From: Notospermus geniculatus
Taxonomy: Eukaryota; Nemertea; Pilidiophora; Heteronemertea; Lineidae
Length of the DNA: 64,000 nt
Direction of reading: 5' to 3'
Assembly (NCBI GenBank): GCA_002633025.1
Contig: NMRB01000038.1
Location: 495,461 to 559,460, forward strand
The notes beneath the pieces are model-generated. The model did not search any database. It was not told the origin of the DNA and saw only the letters and a program-made list of their open reading frames with translations. Position 1 is the first letter of the stretch; every line of letters begins with the position of its first letter. The translations under genes were made by a program, and so were the position numbers. Positions 1-10,755 of the stretch are shown piece after piece.

Positions 1-267
1 ATGAATTAAAAATATCAGACTCCTTTCAGTTGATATTGTAGACTTTATGTTCATGTGAAGTTACAGCTTCAAACTATGATTATTTGTAATGTTTCTGGGC
101 ATTTAAAAATATGCATTGTTTTAAATCTCAAGGTCAGGGTCAGTCAAGATTAATATTGCGGTGCAGTTTTCAATCATTTGACAAAAGTGAACCACCCTGT
201 GATTTTGGTTCCGATTGGTTCAGCCATTTCCGAGTTTTGCACAACTTGCATGTCATCTCCTTAACAG
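1..267. other. Unassigned AT-rich stretch
   Basis: No reading frame, palindrome or repeat copy recognised. It flanks the inverted repeat copy that begins at about 268. Confidence 0.4.
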
Positions 268-655
268 CCCATGCCCTTTGAGGTACAAATGTATTTATTT
301 CTGACACTGTTGTAGTCGTGTATAAAGTTTGTGCATAATTTCATAAAACTCGTTCTTGTTCTTACAAGTGGCACAATATACCATGATTTCACTCACAAAC
401 GAAAAAGATAGAAAAATGTAACATTTTTAATTATAATTTCGACACATTTCCGAAGGAAACAATATTGTATAAACATCGAATATAAGTTTGAGGCATGATT
501 TCTGAATTTTGGACAAATCCCCTGCAGAATGAGGTCTCTTCCCATAAATCATGTTGAACTGGTCTGTGCTAAAAACGATTAGTGAGAGGGGCACTTTTAA
601 GAAAATTCTCAGTCTCGCTCAAGGCGAGAAACCTATGACAAACAACCCCGAAAGA
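268..655 (-). repeat. Inverted copy of a dispersed 390-bp repeat
   Basis: Reverse-complement copy of the segment at 50098-50460 and of its second copy at 62226-63240, where it is split by a MITE. Similarity stops sharply at both sides (near 268 and 655), so this is a dispersed repeat rather than a boundary of the tandem duplication. The repeat carries a short open frame in the other copies but no recognisable protein. Confidence 0.8.
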
Positions 656-828
656 TGAGAGGTTACCTCAGAATGCAAGGCTTACAACTGATGCAGGATG
701 ATGGTGTCGTAGAATACCTGTATCAGCGCACAAAGGCTGGGGCCGAGCGGGCGGGGCTGGTTCCACTGCAAACATGGCGGATTCAGAACTTCGATCTGTC
801 GCTTTGGGTCAGAAATTTGTGGAAAATA
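656..828. other. Unassigned flank
   Basis: Short unique sequence between the inverted repeat and the Tc3-like element. A 68-residue open frame starts here but runs into the transposon inverted repeat and looks fortuitous. Confidence 0.3.
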
Positions 829-1857
829 CAAGGAGGGCCAAAAAAAGCGCCCCACTTTTAAAAAATTCCTATAATTTCATTTTTAACTGAAATGTTTTCT
901 GTCTCTCAAGTATTAAAAGTATAGATCCAGGGATTTGTTTTGGTGTGTGTTACAAGAGTTTTGAACAACTATGCCGCTTACCACAGAACAAAGAGCAAAA
1001 CTGGTAGAAATCTACCTTGAGATAAAATCAGTCGTTAAAACAAGACGGGCATATTGTAATCATTTCAATGTTAGGGAGGCCCCGAGCAGAAAGACTGTTT
1101 GGAGGATGTAGAGAAGTTTAGAACTGAGAGAACTGTCCACAATGTCAATAAAGGCAGGTCTGGTCGACCTAAGTCAGTCCGAACTCCAGAAAACGTCGAT
1201 GCTGTCCGTCTGTCTGTGATGCAAAGTCCAAAGAAATCGACTCGACGACGATCACAGGAATTGAGTCTCAGCAGGTCCAGCATCCGTCGCATATTGAAAT
1301 TGGATCTTGAACACTGTTCCCATATCACGATCAGGTCAAGCCTAAGCTGACAGCGGAGGACCAAAGGGCTCGGGTTCGTATGTGTGATTGGTTTAATGAA
1401 AAAATGGAGGAAGATGACGACTGGATAGACAATGTCTGGTTCAGTGATGAGGCGCACTTTCATCTTTGGGGATATGCAAAGGATAATGTCTATGCCGACA
1501 ACCCCAGGACAATTCAAGAACTGAAGGATGCTATCACCACATTTGTCAGACGAATTCCCCAGCAGATGTACAGACAGGTCATCAGAAACTTTGCAGTGAG
1601 GTTGAATGAGTGTTTGAACCGCCGTGGTGCCCACATTGAGCACGTCTTGTAAACTGTCCAATTCGGAAAATTGCAAAATCACAAGTTTAAGTAAAATGGC
1701 TGTAACTCATTACATAGGACATTGAACTACGATACAAAAATACCTAAAAAAATCTCCCAGACCTCTGCTTTAGGACAGTATGTGTCAGATTTCTGTAGAC
1801 CAATCCGTTTAGATTCCAGAGCAAATTGTAACTGGGGCGTTTTTTTTGCCCACCCTG
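829..1857 (+). mobile_element. Tc1/mariner-superfamily (Tc3-like) element, internally deleted
   Basis: About 1.03 kb, bounded by TA target duplications (827-828 and 1858-1859). Terminal inverted repeats are about 26 bp: the left end reads CAAGGAGGGCC then an A-run and GCGCCCCA; the right end, reverse-complemented, reads CAGGGTGGGC, an A-run and CGCCCCA. It holds a broken transposase gene whose catalytic core is missing. Length is well below the 1.3-2.4 kb usual for autonomous relatives. Confidence 0.85.
971..1652 (+). pseudogene. Tc3-like transposase with N-terminal HTH, frameshifted and core-deleted
   Basis: Starts at ATG 971 (MPLTTEQRAK). The first 47 codons encode a helix-turn-helix of the DUF4817/Tc3 type, then a 1-bp loss gives a premature stop; the frame resumes as VEKFRTERTV and passes GRSGRPKSVRTPENV, the linker between the two N-terminal DNA-binding domains. 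A second frameshift follows ILKLDL near 1310. The third segment reads to WFSDEAHFH, which holds the first catalytic Asp, then jumps directly to LWGYAKDNVYADNPRTI, which in intact relatives lies after the last catalytic acidic residue. The second Asp and the final acidic residue are therefore deleted. The natural C-terminus (HIEHVL) is kept. Cannot be active; could still be a substrate through its inverted repeats. Confidence 0.85.
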
Positions 1858-1977
1858 TACAACGTTTCGTCGCTAGCTTCACATCCGAAGGATACTATTC
1901 ACTTGTTTGCATCAGGGAAGGACTTGTTTGTGTCAAATATGACAGGGAAAGGGACACCATTCATGTTTTACTCGGCT

Positions 1978-2100
1978 TCAACTGCGTAGACTCGGGACCC
2001 AGTCGTTGTGTCGCTCCGGTCGCCGCACAACACTACTCCAGTGTAGCGCGGCGACTGGATCGACACAACGACTGGGTCCCGAGTCTACAACTCCGTCGAA
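1978..2100. repeat. Foldback hairpin, ~120 bp
   Basis: Left arm 1987-2013 (TAGACTCGGGACCCAGTCGT...) is the exact reverse complement of 2061-2087. Pairing continues inward with a few mismatches to a loop near 2035 and weakly outward. GC-rich arms in AT-rich flanks suggest a short hairpin MITE. Confidence 0.85.
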
Positions 2101-3755
2101 GTTCAGATGTCACTGTGGACTACTAATGTATGCGAGGACTTTTCTGATTGGCTCTCAAGTTGGCTCTTCTTTCTATCGATGTTCTTCGCGATTTAAAAAA
2201 CAATTATTGTATGAATTATGCTGTAAAATGAAGGATTTTGATATCAAGTACCGGTAATAAAGAACACAGGTATGCTTAACGTTGAATATGTTTTTTGGTG
2301 ATATATTTTGTTCTGGATCATATTTGATGACAGCAGTGGGAGCGAGCGTGATAATCGCACAATCTGCTGGGAGTGGAATTCAGTGGGCAAAATGTCAAGG
2401 GTGAAGGGAGCGTAGTTCGAAGGGCGGCGTGACCGTAGGCCTTGATATGTCAAGATGAAACTGTGAGAGGTAAAGTGATTTGTTGAGTTGTATGCTCCCA
2501 GTGGTCTGTACCGGCTGCTAAACCTTTGGACCGAGAACAAGATGGTGTTACCAATGTTCTTAGGTGTTTATATCGACAAAGGAAAGTCATTGATAATGAA
2601 AATATACTGTATTCTTGACTTGATTCAACACAATATCTGACATGTCTCATGGCTTCATTCGCGCGCCTCTGCTCTGGGCCCGGCAGGGGATCTGAAGAAG
2701 ACGAATCACATGGTCACTAATGTGCAAAAGGGAAATTCGGAAATGTACCGTTGCCTAATATAGACATGAAAAACATGTGGTTACACCCTCCCCAACTTCA
2801 AAATCTTGCCAAAGGTTTCAACAAATCTCCAGCCGGCCCAAGAGCAGGTTAGCATTTACGCCCTTAATAAAATCAAAATAATGCCAGTCCAAATATATAG
2901 TCCAGACAGTAGTGATTGCACACCACAGTTCAGAACAGTCCAATAACTAAGGGATAATAAAGTCACAACTGTGAAACTATATTACATGTATTTTGAATAC
3001 AAAAGAGGTCAATACTGAGCAAAGCACACTTCTCAAAGATGAACCACAAGACACAACGGCATCTCATATCGTGTCAGCACCACCAAGCGCACTATTTTCC
3101 GTATGAATTGGTACGAGGTGATCAGTCAGGCACCAATGATCAGGAGATCATGAATCGGATCATAGCTATCACTTGTAGTATGGAAACAAGATAAACCACT
3201 TCTCACTTTCAACAGGATTACCAAAACATGCCAATGGCACATCTCACTACAGCCCTGTCATCTTCACTACAGTCCCACTGATTACACAGGAGTTTAGAGA
3301 ACAGATGAGAGAACATCTACCCTTTTGGGTAATTACCCAGTATCCCAATAGCCGCACTGACCAAAAGCAGGAGGACTTATTCAGAAGACGAAGCTGACAG
3401 ATCATGTCCAAAGACAAAGCAATCACCAAAATTAAGTGTTTTTAAATGGGGAGAGGTTGCCAGCACATTCACCCATACTTATTCACTCAACTCTGATGTC
3501 CTCATTTTCCTGGTACTGAATATTCACCATCCACATCAGACCTCATAACTATGTATGAATATCGAATAGAAATGAACCTGTTCCATTAGTGCCTCCTCTT
3601 ATGAACACATGAATCACGAATCCCCTGAACTCACTAAATAAACTTTCAAAATTATTCACTTTGGAAACTTTTTGATTAATCCAATAAAGTAATGTCGGAA
3701 TTACTGCATCCACTACGACTGTCCAATCTCATCCATCCTGAACAATAACCTAGTC
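2101..3755. other. Unassigned; possible 3' flank of the gypsy element
   Basis: No gene recognised on either strand. It lies downstream of the minus-strand gypsy pol, where a 3' LTR would be expected, but I could not pair it with a second LTR copy in the window. Confidence 0.3.
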
Positions 3756-4801
3756 CTAAAATACCGAATTGTCCAATGGTATGCATACCGGTGAAGATTG
3801 CCAGTTCACATGAACTACAGGAACTGCATTCACTTGAAGCGATCCTCCTCCAGGTGGTCTCGACAGTTGCCACCACAGAACAGGCGTAAAAGACTGCTGG
3901 AATGTCTCAATCACTGCACTCCCAACTCCAGCAGCTACTGTCTGTATCGTAGGTTGTCCCAAATTATCATATGTGAACTGTTTTGGTCTCCTACATGCCC
4001 TTACAGGTCTCGGATGAAATTCAGGTGCATTGGGACTCAATACTGTACTCTCTGTTGTCTCCGGCTCCAATGCACTTGGTTCGACAACTGGTTCAGCTGG
4101 ACTATGACTATTTGATAATGTCCTTTCTCTCCCTTCCCCCTGGAATTTAGGAGGGCCAGTTAGAATGAAATCAAGCAGCTCATCATCGTCACTGTCACTG
4201 TCACTGTCACTACATGTATCATCCAACTCATGGGAAGCACCCGTGTCCATATTAGTATCACGTGGAAGATGAGTTTTCTGTGGAACCCAGGCTTTCACTG
4301 GAATCATCAGCAAGAGGAAGTCCTGGACAAGGTAGCAGAAGATTCCGATGCAGCACACGCTCTTTCCCAGAGCCGTCTTAGGGCCGTACTCCATATACTG
4401 GGCTGCTGGCAGGATCACCCTTTCTAGAACTTACGATGTGAATCTTTTCCTCCCAATATTACGAAGTTTACCTTGTCCACCCCGCTGGCTAAGGTTCCGT
4501 ACCAATACACGATCTGATATCTGCAGTGGCTGGCCATATGTTTTTTGATTATAATGAGCCGTACTCCGCTGTGCTTCTGCTGTAGATCGAGAAGAGGCAA
4601 TATCATGAGCATCCTTCGTCGCTTGTTGCCTCGGCTCACATATTCGTCATAACTACGGGAATTAGTGTCCTTGACAATTCCGAAAAGTGAGTCAATGGGC
4701 AACCGGGGCGACCGACCGAACAGCAATTGAAAAAGGTGAGTAGCCCGTAGCATCGTGTCTGGTACAGTTATAGGCGAACAACACTTTCTGGACATGATCA
4801 C
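3756..4801 (-). pseudogene. Gypsy integrase C-terminal region and pol tail
   Basis: Two frames. The first (4801 to about 4424) has LFGRSPRLPIDSLFG and SRSYDEYVSR, typical of the region after the integrase core; in a shifted frame near 4510-4430 it reads DRVLVRNLSQRGGQGKLR, the SH3-like GPY-type C-terminal module. The second (4418-3756) is a low-complexity Asp/Ser-rich and Pro-rich tail ending in RPVRACRRPKQFTYDNLGQP, the basic motif commonly seen at the end of pol in this family. At least one frameshift separates them. Not functional. Confidence 0.8.
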
Positions 4802-5399
4802 TCCATGAACCTTTTTTGCCTCTCCTGTAGTGATCTTAACATATCAAGCAATGTCCTGTTCATTCTCTCAACCTGACCATCACCCTGTGGGTGATATGGC
4901 GTGGTCCTAGTCGATGACATTCCTGACAGCTGTTGGAGATTCTGGAAAAGACTGTTTTCAAATTCACGCCCCTGATCATGGTGGATGCGCTGAGGAAAAC
5001 CATATCTGTAGACATAATCATTGAAAAGTCTATCAGCAGCAGTCTTAGCAGCCTTATTGCGGGTAGGGAACCCAACAGCAAACCGCGTGAAATGATCCAC
5101 TAACAAGAGGACATATATTCATGGCCGCCCTTACTCCTCTCAAGATGCAAAAAGTCAAGTGACACCAACTCAAAAGGTGCTGAAGAAGTGATGTTGACCA
5201 GAGGCGCCCTAGTGACTCGTTGCGGTCGCTTTTTCTTGAGACAGCTGCACCTCTTGGTAATGAACTGTTCTATATCATGTTGCATAAGTGGCCAGTAAAA
5301 ACGTTCACGGGCCAGACTGACGACGCGATCGACTCCAAGATGGGCCATTTCTTCATGAAGTTCTTTGTATACTAATCTATGATAATTCACTGGTAACAC
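4798..5399 (-). pseudogene. Gypsy integrase zinc-binding domain and catalytic core
   Basis: Upstream frame (5399-5100): KELHEEMAHLGVDRV then FYWPLMQHDIEQFI and RCSC, the H-H-C-C zinc-binding N-terminal domain followed by the linker FELVSLDFLHLE. Downstream frame (5106-4798): catalytic triad visible as D in [13 protein letters not shown] in [11 protein letters not shown] and E in [15 protein letters not shown] 1-bp shift at about 5100 separates the two, and another separates the first from RNase H at 5399. All three acidic residues are kept although the frame is broken, so decay is moderate. Confidence 0.9.
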
Positions 5400-5957
5400 T
5401 ACTGTCTACACAATCCACTCCTGCGCCAGAGTATGCCACTATCATCCAACTCCAGGTTGTTCCAACTGCGGAGCAGAACTTGCACATTATGAATCTCTCG
5501 CCTGCGCTGTCTCGAGGCCAATCGTGTCTTTGTCTTTACCAACTCGATCACTCTACCGATAGCTGGATCGTTCACCTGACTCTTCCGGATCTCATCTGGG
5601 GACAATGAGGACAATACCTCAGTAGGCATGGTAGGTGATTCCATCAAGACAGGATCAATAGCCGCTACAGTCGCCCAATCCAGATCACCATCTCCCTGCA
5701 GTTTCATTGCTTGAAATGTAGCCATTACATCCTGTGTGTCCAGAGTCTCTGTGCACTGCTGCATATACTGTTCAATATCCATAGGCAATCTAGAGAGCGT
5801 ATCAACGTCAATGTTCAGTTTCCCAGGCCTATATTTAAGAGTCAATGGACAGTGTGACAACTCAGCCATCCAGCGATGTCCCGTAGCATTGAGTTTGGCG
5901 GTAGAAAAGATGTACGTTAACGGATTGTTGTCCGTATATACAGTCACATGTGGGGCG
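5399..5957 (-). pseudogene. Gypsy RNase H C-terminal half
   Basis: Reads YAPHVTVYTDNNPLTYIF, then LNATGHRWMAELS and KYRPGKLNIDVDTLSRLP, the tether end of Ty3/gypsy RNase H. The matching N-terminal half lies 1.26 kb away at 7227-7606, separated by the inserted DNA element. The open frame continues artificially into the element up to 6067. It is followed by an integrase spacer and a frameshift at 5399. Confidence 0.9.
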
Positions 5958-5962
5958 TAATA

Positions 5963-7221
5963 GAGTTGTTCCCTATTCCTGACAGTTGTGAGCCTGAACT
6001 GTTGGTTGGAAATATTACTCGGGCTACTATTGTATTGGCCATACCTGTTCAAGCATAATCCCAACACTCATTTCCTCGGTGTACAATAGTCAGGCCAGAA
6101 TACAAGTAAAGGCCTACTGATTTGCCCCACGTCATAGCCCTACTGGTTTGACAGATATTACCAAACACCCTTTGCAACAGATTGTGCATTGACACTTCTA
6201 TTCATAGGCCTAAAATGAAAAATGTTGCTTCAGTAAAATTCATTCTCACAATTTCTTGCGGTCAGATTGGTTATCAAAGTGGGTAATCTTCTATCAGTAT
6301 ACGTAATAATCTTCAAGCAGTTGTATGACCTGCACTGATAACTCTTCACAATTTTATCGGCTGAGGAAAACTTTGCGGACATAAATGTGACCATCCACCA
6401 CCAAACCATTCGCATGTCGCTCTCAGCTTGGCAGGTTAAGACCAAGGACGGGTTGCATCAGCTATGCTCAAAGTTAAGTTTGAGGTTGACGTCAAACCAC
6501 GAGTAATATGATTTGCCATTACAATTTGAGGTTGAGAACGACTTCAAGGTTCGCTTGAGAACAAAGTCGACCTTAGGTATGACTGGTGCAACCGGGCCAA
6601 AAAAATGTTGGTCACTTTCAATATTGTCTGCCTGTTATGAAATGTGAAATAATCTATTTCTTCCTCTTCTGGTGTCATCTGAGCGACTTCCGTTCGGTTT
6701 TGTGCTGGAGGGTCACAAATAATGGCATTTTCGGCCGTTTTACAGAAGCTAAGACAATGGTGTGACGTTCTCGCTGAGTTGCATTGTCATTGCAAAAGGC
6801 GGCAACTTCCTCATCAGTGACTGCATCTCAGCGTCTTGCCATCTTTTTGGTTTGGCTGTCTACTGTTGAACCCAACAGTTGGCTCAACTGTATTCACTAC
6901 TGTTGGAATCAACTGTATGCCTACAACTGTTGCATGCAAATTAGTTTTTTATTGCTTATAGCTTTCAGGCCCAAGGCTGTGCGAAATGCAAGAATGAGCC
7001 TATTCATTCAGTCTATAACAATCCATGATGGCAAATCACTAGGCCTATTCGATTTCCATGTTTCCCTGGTCTGCCAATTGTAGGCTACACCAAACATTCA
7101 TGTTATGATGTAACCCACATGCACCCACAACTGGTGGTGACAATGTCTAATACAATAGTAGCCCGGTAATAATTCCAGCCAACAGTTCAGCCCCACAACT
7201 GTCAGGAATAGGGAACAACTC
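5963..7221. mobile_element. 1259-bp DNA element with long inverted repeats, 5-bp TSD TAATA
   Basis: Interrupts the gypsy RNase H. Ends read GAGTTGTTCCCTATTCCTG at 5963 and its reverse complement ending at 7221; inverted-repeat similarity extends about 80 bp inward. The host repeats TAATA on both sides (5958-5962 and 7222-7226), and removing the element plus one TAATA restores the RNase H sequence. The interior holds many CAACTGT/ACAGTTG motifs (for example 5983-6010, 6865-6930, 7127-7200) and no transposase. Superfamily not assigned. Confidence 0.85.
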
Positions 7222-7226
7222 TAATA

Positions 7227-7606
7227 CAGATAGTCCCTGAACTTTTCCGTTACAGCCCACATCAGGGCTAAGAACTCAAGCTTGCCTGAGTGGAGGTGAT
7301 AGTTTTTTTCGAACCAAAGGCAATTACCCTCAGCTGCCCTCCTTCCTCTTGATATAGAACTGCTCCCAATCCATCAGCAGAGGCATCAGTATGAAGAATA
7401 AAGGGTTTCTCCATATCCGCAAAAGCAAGAACCGGAGGCTTTACCAAATTCTCGAGGAGCTCCTCCAGTATCTGCTGATGACCAGATGACCACTGCACCG
7501 GTGCCTTCGACGATAACTGACCCTTGCCTTTCTGAGACTTAGACTTGTCACTAGCATTACTACCGTGTGGGTTACTCTCCAACTGTCTTAGAAGATCATA
7601 CAGCAT
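7227..7606 (-). pseudogene. Gypsy RT tail and RNase H N-terminal half
   Basis: Begins MLYDLLRQLE (RT connection), then PVQWSSGHQQILEELLENL and PFILHTDASADGLGAVLYQE, holding the first RNase H catalytic Asp. After a frameshift near 7300 it continues YHLHSGKLEFLALMWAVTEK and FRDYLY, where the inserted element cuts it. Upstream RT is lost at about 7610. Confidence 0.9.
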
Positions 7607-7610
7607 AGGG

Positions 7611-7953
7611 AAAAAAAACGATCTCAGCTCGAGTTAAAATGATTCTCCAACTCTTGTCCCTAAAAATGAGTTTCTTTTCCTAATCGAATTGATGATATTT
7701 TAAGTACTCAGGTGGACATAACTGGGTCTCCACTTGAGATGAAATTGTCTCCAACTTGTTAAGGATGCAAAGATTCTCAGCTGTTTCCACCGGAGTTTCT
7801 GTTGTCTCGAATCAAAACAAGTTACATCTCCATATGAACAGATTTTGTTTCCACTCGATTTGTTTTCCAAGACTTGTGCTTGTCCCCAGAATGTGACACA
7901 AATTTTCTCCAGCTGATGCCCTGTTCCATCGACTTTTTAGAACTGACAAAACT
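7611..7953. other. Unassigned, related to the adjacent tandem repeat
   Basis: Contains scattered words such as TGTCTCCA and ACTTGAGATG that recur in the tandem repeat just downstream. No gene. Confidence 0.3.
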
Positions 7954-8175
7954 CAAAATGAGACTCCAGTTGTCTCCAGTCAATGCAAGAGTTATCTTCA
8001 AAAGAAATTACGTCTATCTTGACTTGATGCAACTTGAAAATCAAAATGAGACTCCAGTTGTCTCCAGTCAATGCAAGAATACTAGTAATCTTCAAAAGAT
8101 ATTACTTTTATCTTGACTTGATGCAACATGAAAATCAAAATGAGAAATCAAAATTGTCTCCAGTCAATCCCATGT
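7954..8175. repeat. Tandem repeat, unit 88-94 bp, ~2.4 copies
   Basis: CAAAATGAGACTCCAGTTGT recurs at 7954 and 8042, and a diverged CAAAATGAG start recurs at 8136. Each unit also has TCTTCAAAAGA and TCTTGACTTGATGCAAC. Confidence 0.85.
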
Positions 8176-8790
8176 TGGTCACCCAACACTTTTCGCTATT
8201 CCTTTCATCACCTGACCTGTGTCAGATGTAGAAGGAAAAGGCCACCATCGGGTGCAACGTTACATTATAAATAACTTTAACCTTAGCCAATAGGCCGAGA
8301 AGCTACAACAGTTCTAGTTGGTTGGGGAATATCAGTGAATAGAACAGTATCTTTTCTTTGGTACAGACAAAAACCAATGTAGTACAACTATCGTGTTGAT
8401 AATTCTGAAACAGAAACATTCACAACTTCAATTTTTTGTCTTATATTACAAATGGTAGTTAAGTAATTTTCTGATGCATTTGTTTTCATAAAAGTTGTGT
8501 TTTTGTATTAAATATTTGGCCCACGCATCCAAAGGAAATTCCACGACTCCGACATGCGTGGATTAATATTTTGACTCAAAATGAGATCGTACATTACTCA
8601 GCCTGATTTGGTGAATGGAAATTCCCCGACTGCTTTAATGCATTTTCCCATTTCTTTTTACCGTCCGCCCCGAAATGGCCGACTTTCGAAATGGGCCTTA
8701 TACGTGCCTGTAGTTTCGTAATATACCGTATCTAAAGGAGGCCTTAAAATGTCTGTAGCACGCATACAAAATAACTTCTCCGCCGTAAAT
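8176..8790. other. Unassigned intergenic
   Basis: AT-rich. No coding frame, palindrome or repeat recognised. Confidence 0.3.
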
Positions 8791-8791
8791 T

Positions 8792-9079
8792 TTAGATCAC
8801 TTTTGCTTTGCAATGTATACGCCTCCACGATTCCGGGCTGCACGTTTTTGGTAGGATGTTGCCGTCAGAAAGACACCTTTCCCTTTTGGATGATGTAAGA
8901 TCATATTTACTCATGGTGCAGTTATTTCTCCACAGCATGCAACTCCCTGTGGTCTCATCGAAACATGTGTCTGTACAAATAAAGTCTCCGAATGTCTCGT
9001 ATGTCATGGCACATTCTTTCGTACAAAACAGTTTCGAGACGGCTTTAAATACAATCAAAATACTTATCTGATCTTTCAT
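8792..9079 (-). CDS. Small Cys-rich ORF, possible PAN/apple-like exon
   Basis: A 95-codon frame starting MKDQISILIV. It contains LFCTKECAMTYETFGDFICT, then CFDETTGSCMLWRNNC, a Cys spacing reminiscent of extracellular PAN/apple modules (CxxxC followed by CxxxxxxxxC). Six to eight Cys in under 60 residues argue against a random frame. A possible GTATAC donor lies near 8820 and an acceptor-like CAG near 9065, so the true exon may be shorter than the frame. It is on the same strand as the LamG-like exon at 12 kb, but PAN usually precedes LamG, so one gene is not assumed. Could be chance. Confidence 0.25.
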   Translation of the reverse strand: MKDQISILIVFKAVSKLFCTKECAMTYETFGDFICTDTCFDETTGSCMLWRNNCTMSKYDLTSSKRERCLSDGNILPKTCSPESWRRIHCKAKVI

Positions 9080-9743
9080 TTCGACGCTGTTACTAACAAC
9101 ACTACGATTATTGGCAGTCGAATGGAAAAAGTGACCTGCAGTGAAGAAGAATAGGTAGGCCTACCTTGTCAAAAACGGCCATTTTTTTCCCAAAGGTAAT
9201 AACAAATACTGAATGTACAGTGAATGTGCACCACTGTACAGCATGTTTAAAACCTGCAACTACACAAAACTCCCATGCAACGTTGCAAAATGAACACCTG
9301 CTCGGCAATGCTACATACAGCTATGGAAAAAGAAATATTAGGCCACCTCGTTTATTATATTTCCACTCATTTCTCATTAAATAGGCCCCACAAGAAGTCT
9401 TATTCACCCTCTTGTGCCACATGCATATTGAAATGTACTTATTACCTTGTAAAAACAGGACTTCAAGAACTGGTATCGTTAAAACGGTTTGAGAGCGTTT
9501 TAAAGACCCTCTAGTGTGGCACCCTAAATCGTTTTAAGACCTCAAGATGATTTCAAGACGTTTTTATGACGGGTGTGAACGCACTTTAGAAATTTAACCA
9601 ACACAGTAAATCAGTACATACAGAATGATTGGAAAGTTTGTGGGGTCTATTTTCATGGAAAATGAGTGAGTCAACCATGTGAGGTCTAATAATTATTTCC
9701 ACAGCTGTATGTTACGCAATGTGCCCATGCCGAAATATGTGCG
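9080..9743. other. Unassigned intergenic
   Basis: No gene recognised. The segment 9478-9592 has repeated CGTTTTAA-type words and ends GTGTGAACGCACTTTAG, resembling one end of a hairpin MITE, but I could not find its partner. Confidence 0.3.
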
Positions 9744-10638
9744 AAATACAGTGGTGTGAATTAATTTTCGAACAGAGGGAATTCAGCTTTTAATTAAAAG
9801 CAAAATCTGCCGCTTCTGTATTCCAATATCTATATCAAAAGTATTTGAAGTCAGTCCTAGATATGCACTCCTCTAGTCTGATATGTTTTCGCCGAATTCA
9901 GATACTGCATATCACGAGAATGGCGAAAATACCGAAATTTGACATATTTTTTGAGATTTGCTGTTATCACCATTTTGTCTGGACATTTCGTGGAATTTTT
10001 TCCCCTTGCAACAACATATTGAATGGGGGTATAACCTGACGGCGTTTGGAAACAGAAGTTGATATTCATACACCTGAGATTTAAGTTTGATGCCTTTGAT
10101 ATTTTCCACAAACAATTGAGATTTTCCAGAAATCTTTGTATCGCTCGCCAACTGTAAGATGAAGTTGGATCAGATAGACAACCATATCCGACATCAATTC
10201 CAGCAAAAAAATCACTTTTGATCAAGTCACTTCATAAATGTTGCAAAATATCAAAATCGTTTGAAATCTCAAGAACATGATAAGTTGAATCCCTGCTATT
10301 TTCGAATTAATATCAGCATCCACACAGCGCCGATGGTACCCCCATTCAACATGTTGTTGCAAGAGAAAAAAAGTCTACAAAATATCCAGACAAAATGTTG
10401 ATAATATATCAAATTTGAAATCAAGAAATATATCAAATTTGAATATTTTCACCACTCTCGTGATATCCAGCCTCTGAATTCAACGAAAACATATCAGATT
10501 AGAGGAGTGCATTTCTAGGACTGACTTCAAGTACCATATCAATAAATATTGGAATACCGAAGCGACAAATTTGCCTTTAATGAAAAGCTGAATACGCTCT
10601 ATTCGAATATTAATATTCACACCACTGTACAGAGTTTT
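9744..10638. repeat. Large foldback, ~300-bp arms
   Basis: Left arm 9744-10037 and right arm 10322-10638 are inverted copies at roughly 80-85% by eye; shared words include ACAGTGGTGTGAAT, TTTGTCTGGA and CAACATRTTGAATGGGGGTA. The loop is about 285 bp. Arms have diverged with small indels, so this is old. No coding capacity. Confidence 0.85.
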
Positions 10639-10755
10639 TGCAAAGCCCCCAAAACGCCAACGCCAACGTCCATTCGTTTGTTCGGTGCTCACTTCGCGTC
10701 ATCGAACAATTGGTTTGGCGTCCGCGTTGACGTTTCGGGGGCTTTGCGGAAACTC
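10632..10755. repeat. GC-rich hairpin MITE, ~124 bp
   Basis: GAGTTTTTGCAAAGCCCCC at the left pairs with GGGGGCTTTGCGGAAACTC at the right; pairing continues through AACGCCAACG / CGCGTTGACGTT. Abuts the right arm of the larger foldback. Confidence 0.8.

Larger units (their letters stand above)
3756..7610 (-). mobile_element. Ty3/gypsy LTR retrotransposon remnant (pol 3' half)
   Basis: Minus-strand pol in the order RT tail - RNase H - integrase zinc domain - integrase core - C-terminal tail, with frameshifts at nearly every junction and one 1.26-kb DNA-element insertion at 5963-7221. The 5' part (gag, protease, most of RT) is missing: homology stops near 7610. No LTRs were identified, so the element is a truncated fossil. 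Confidence 0.85.

Noticed and set aside
4348-4548. Plus-strand frames across the gypsy region
   Set aside because: They are antisense to recognisable pol coding on the minus strand.
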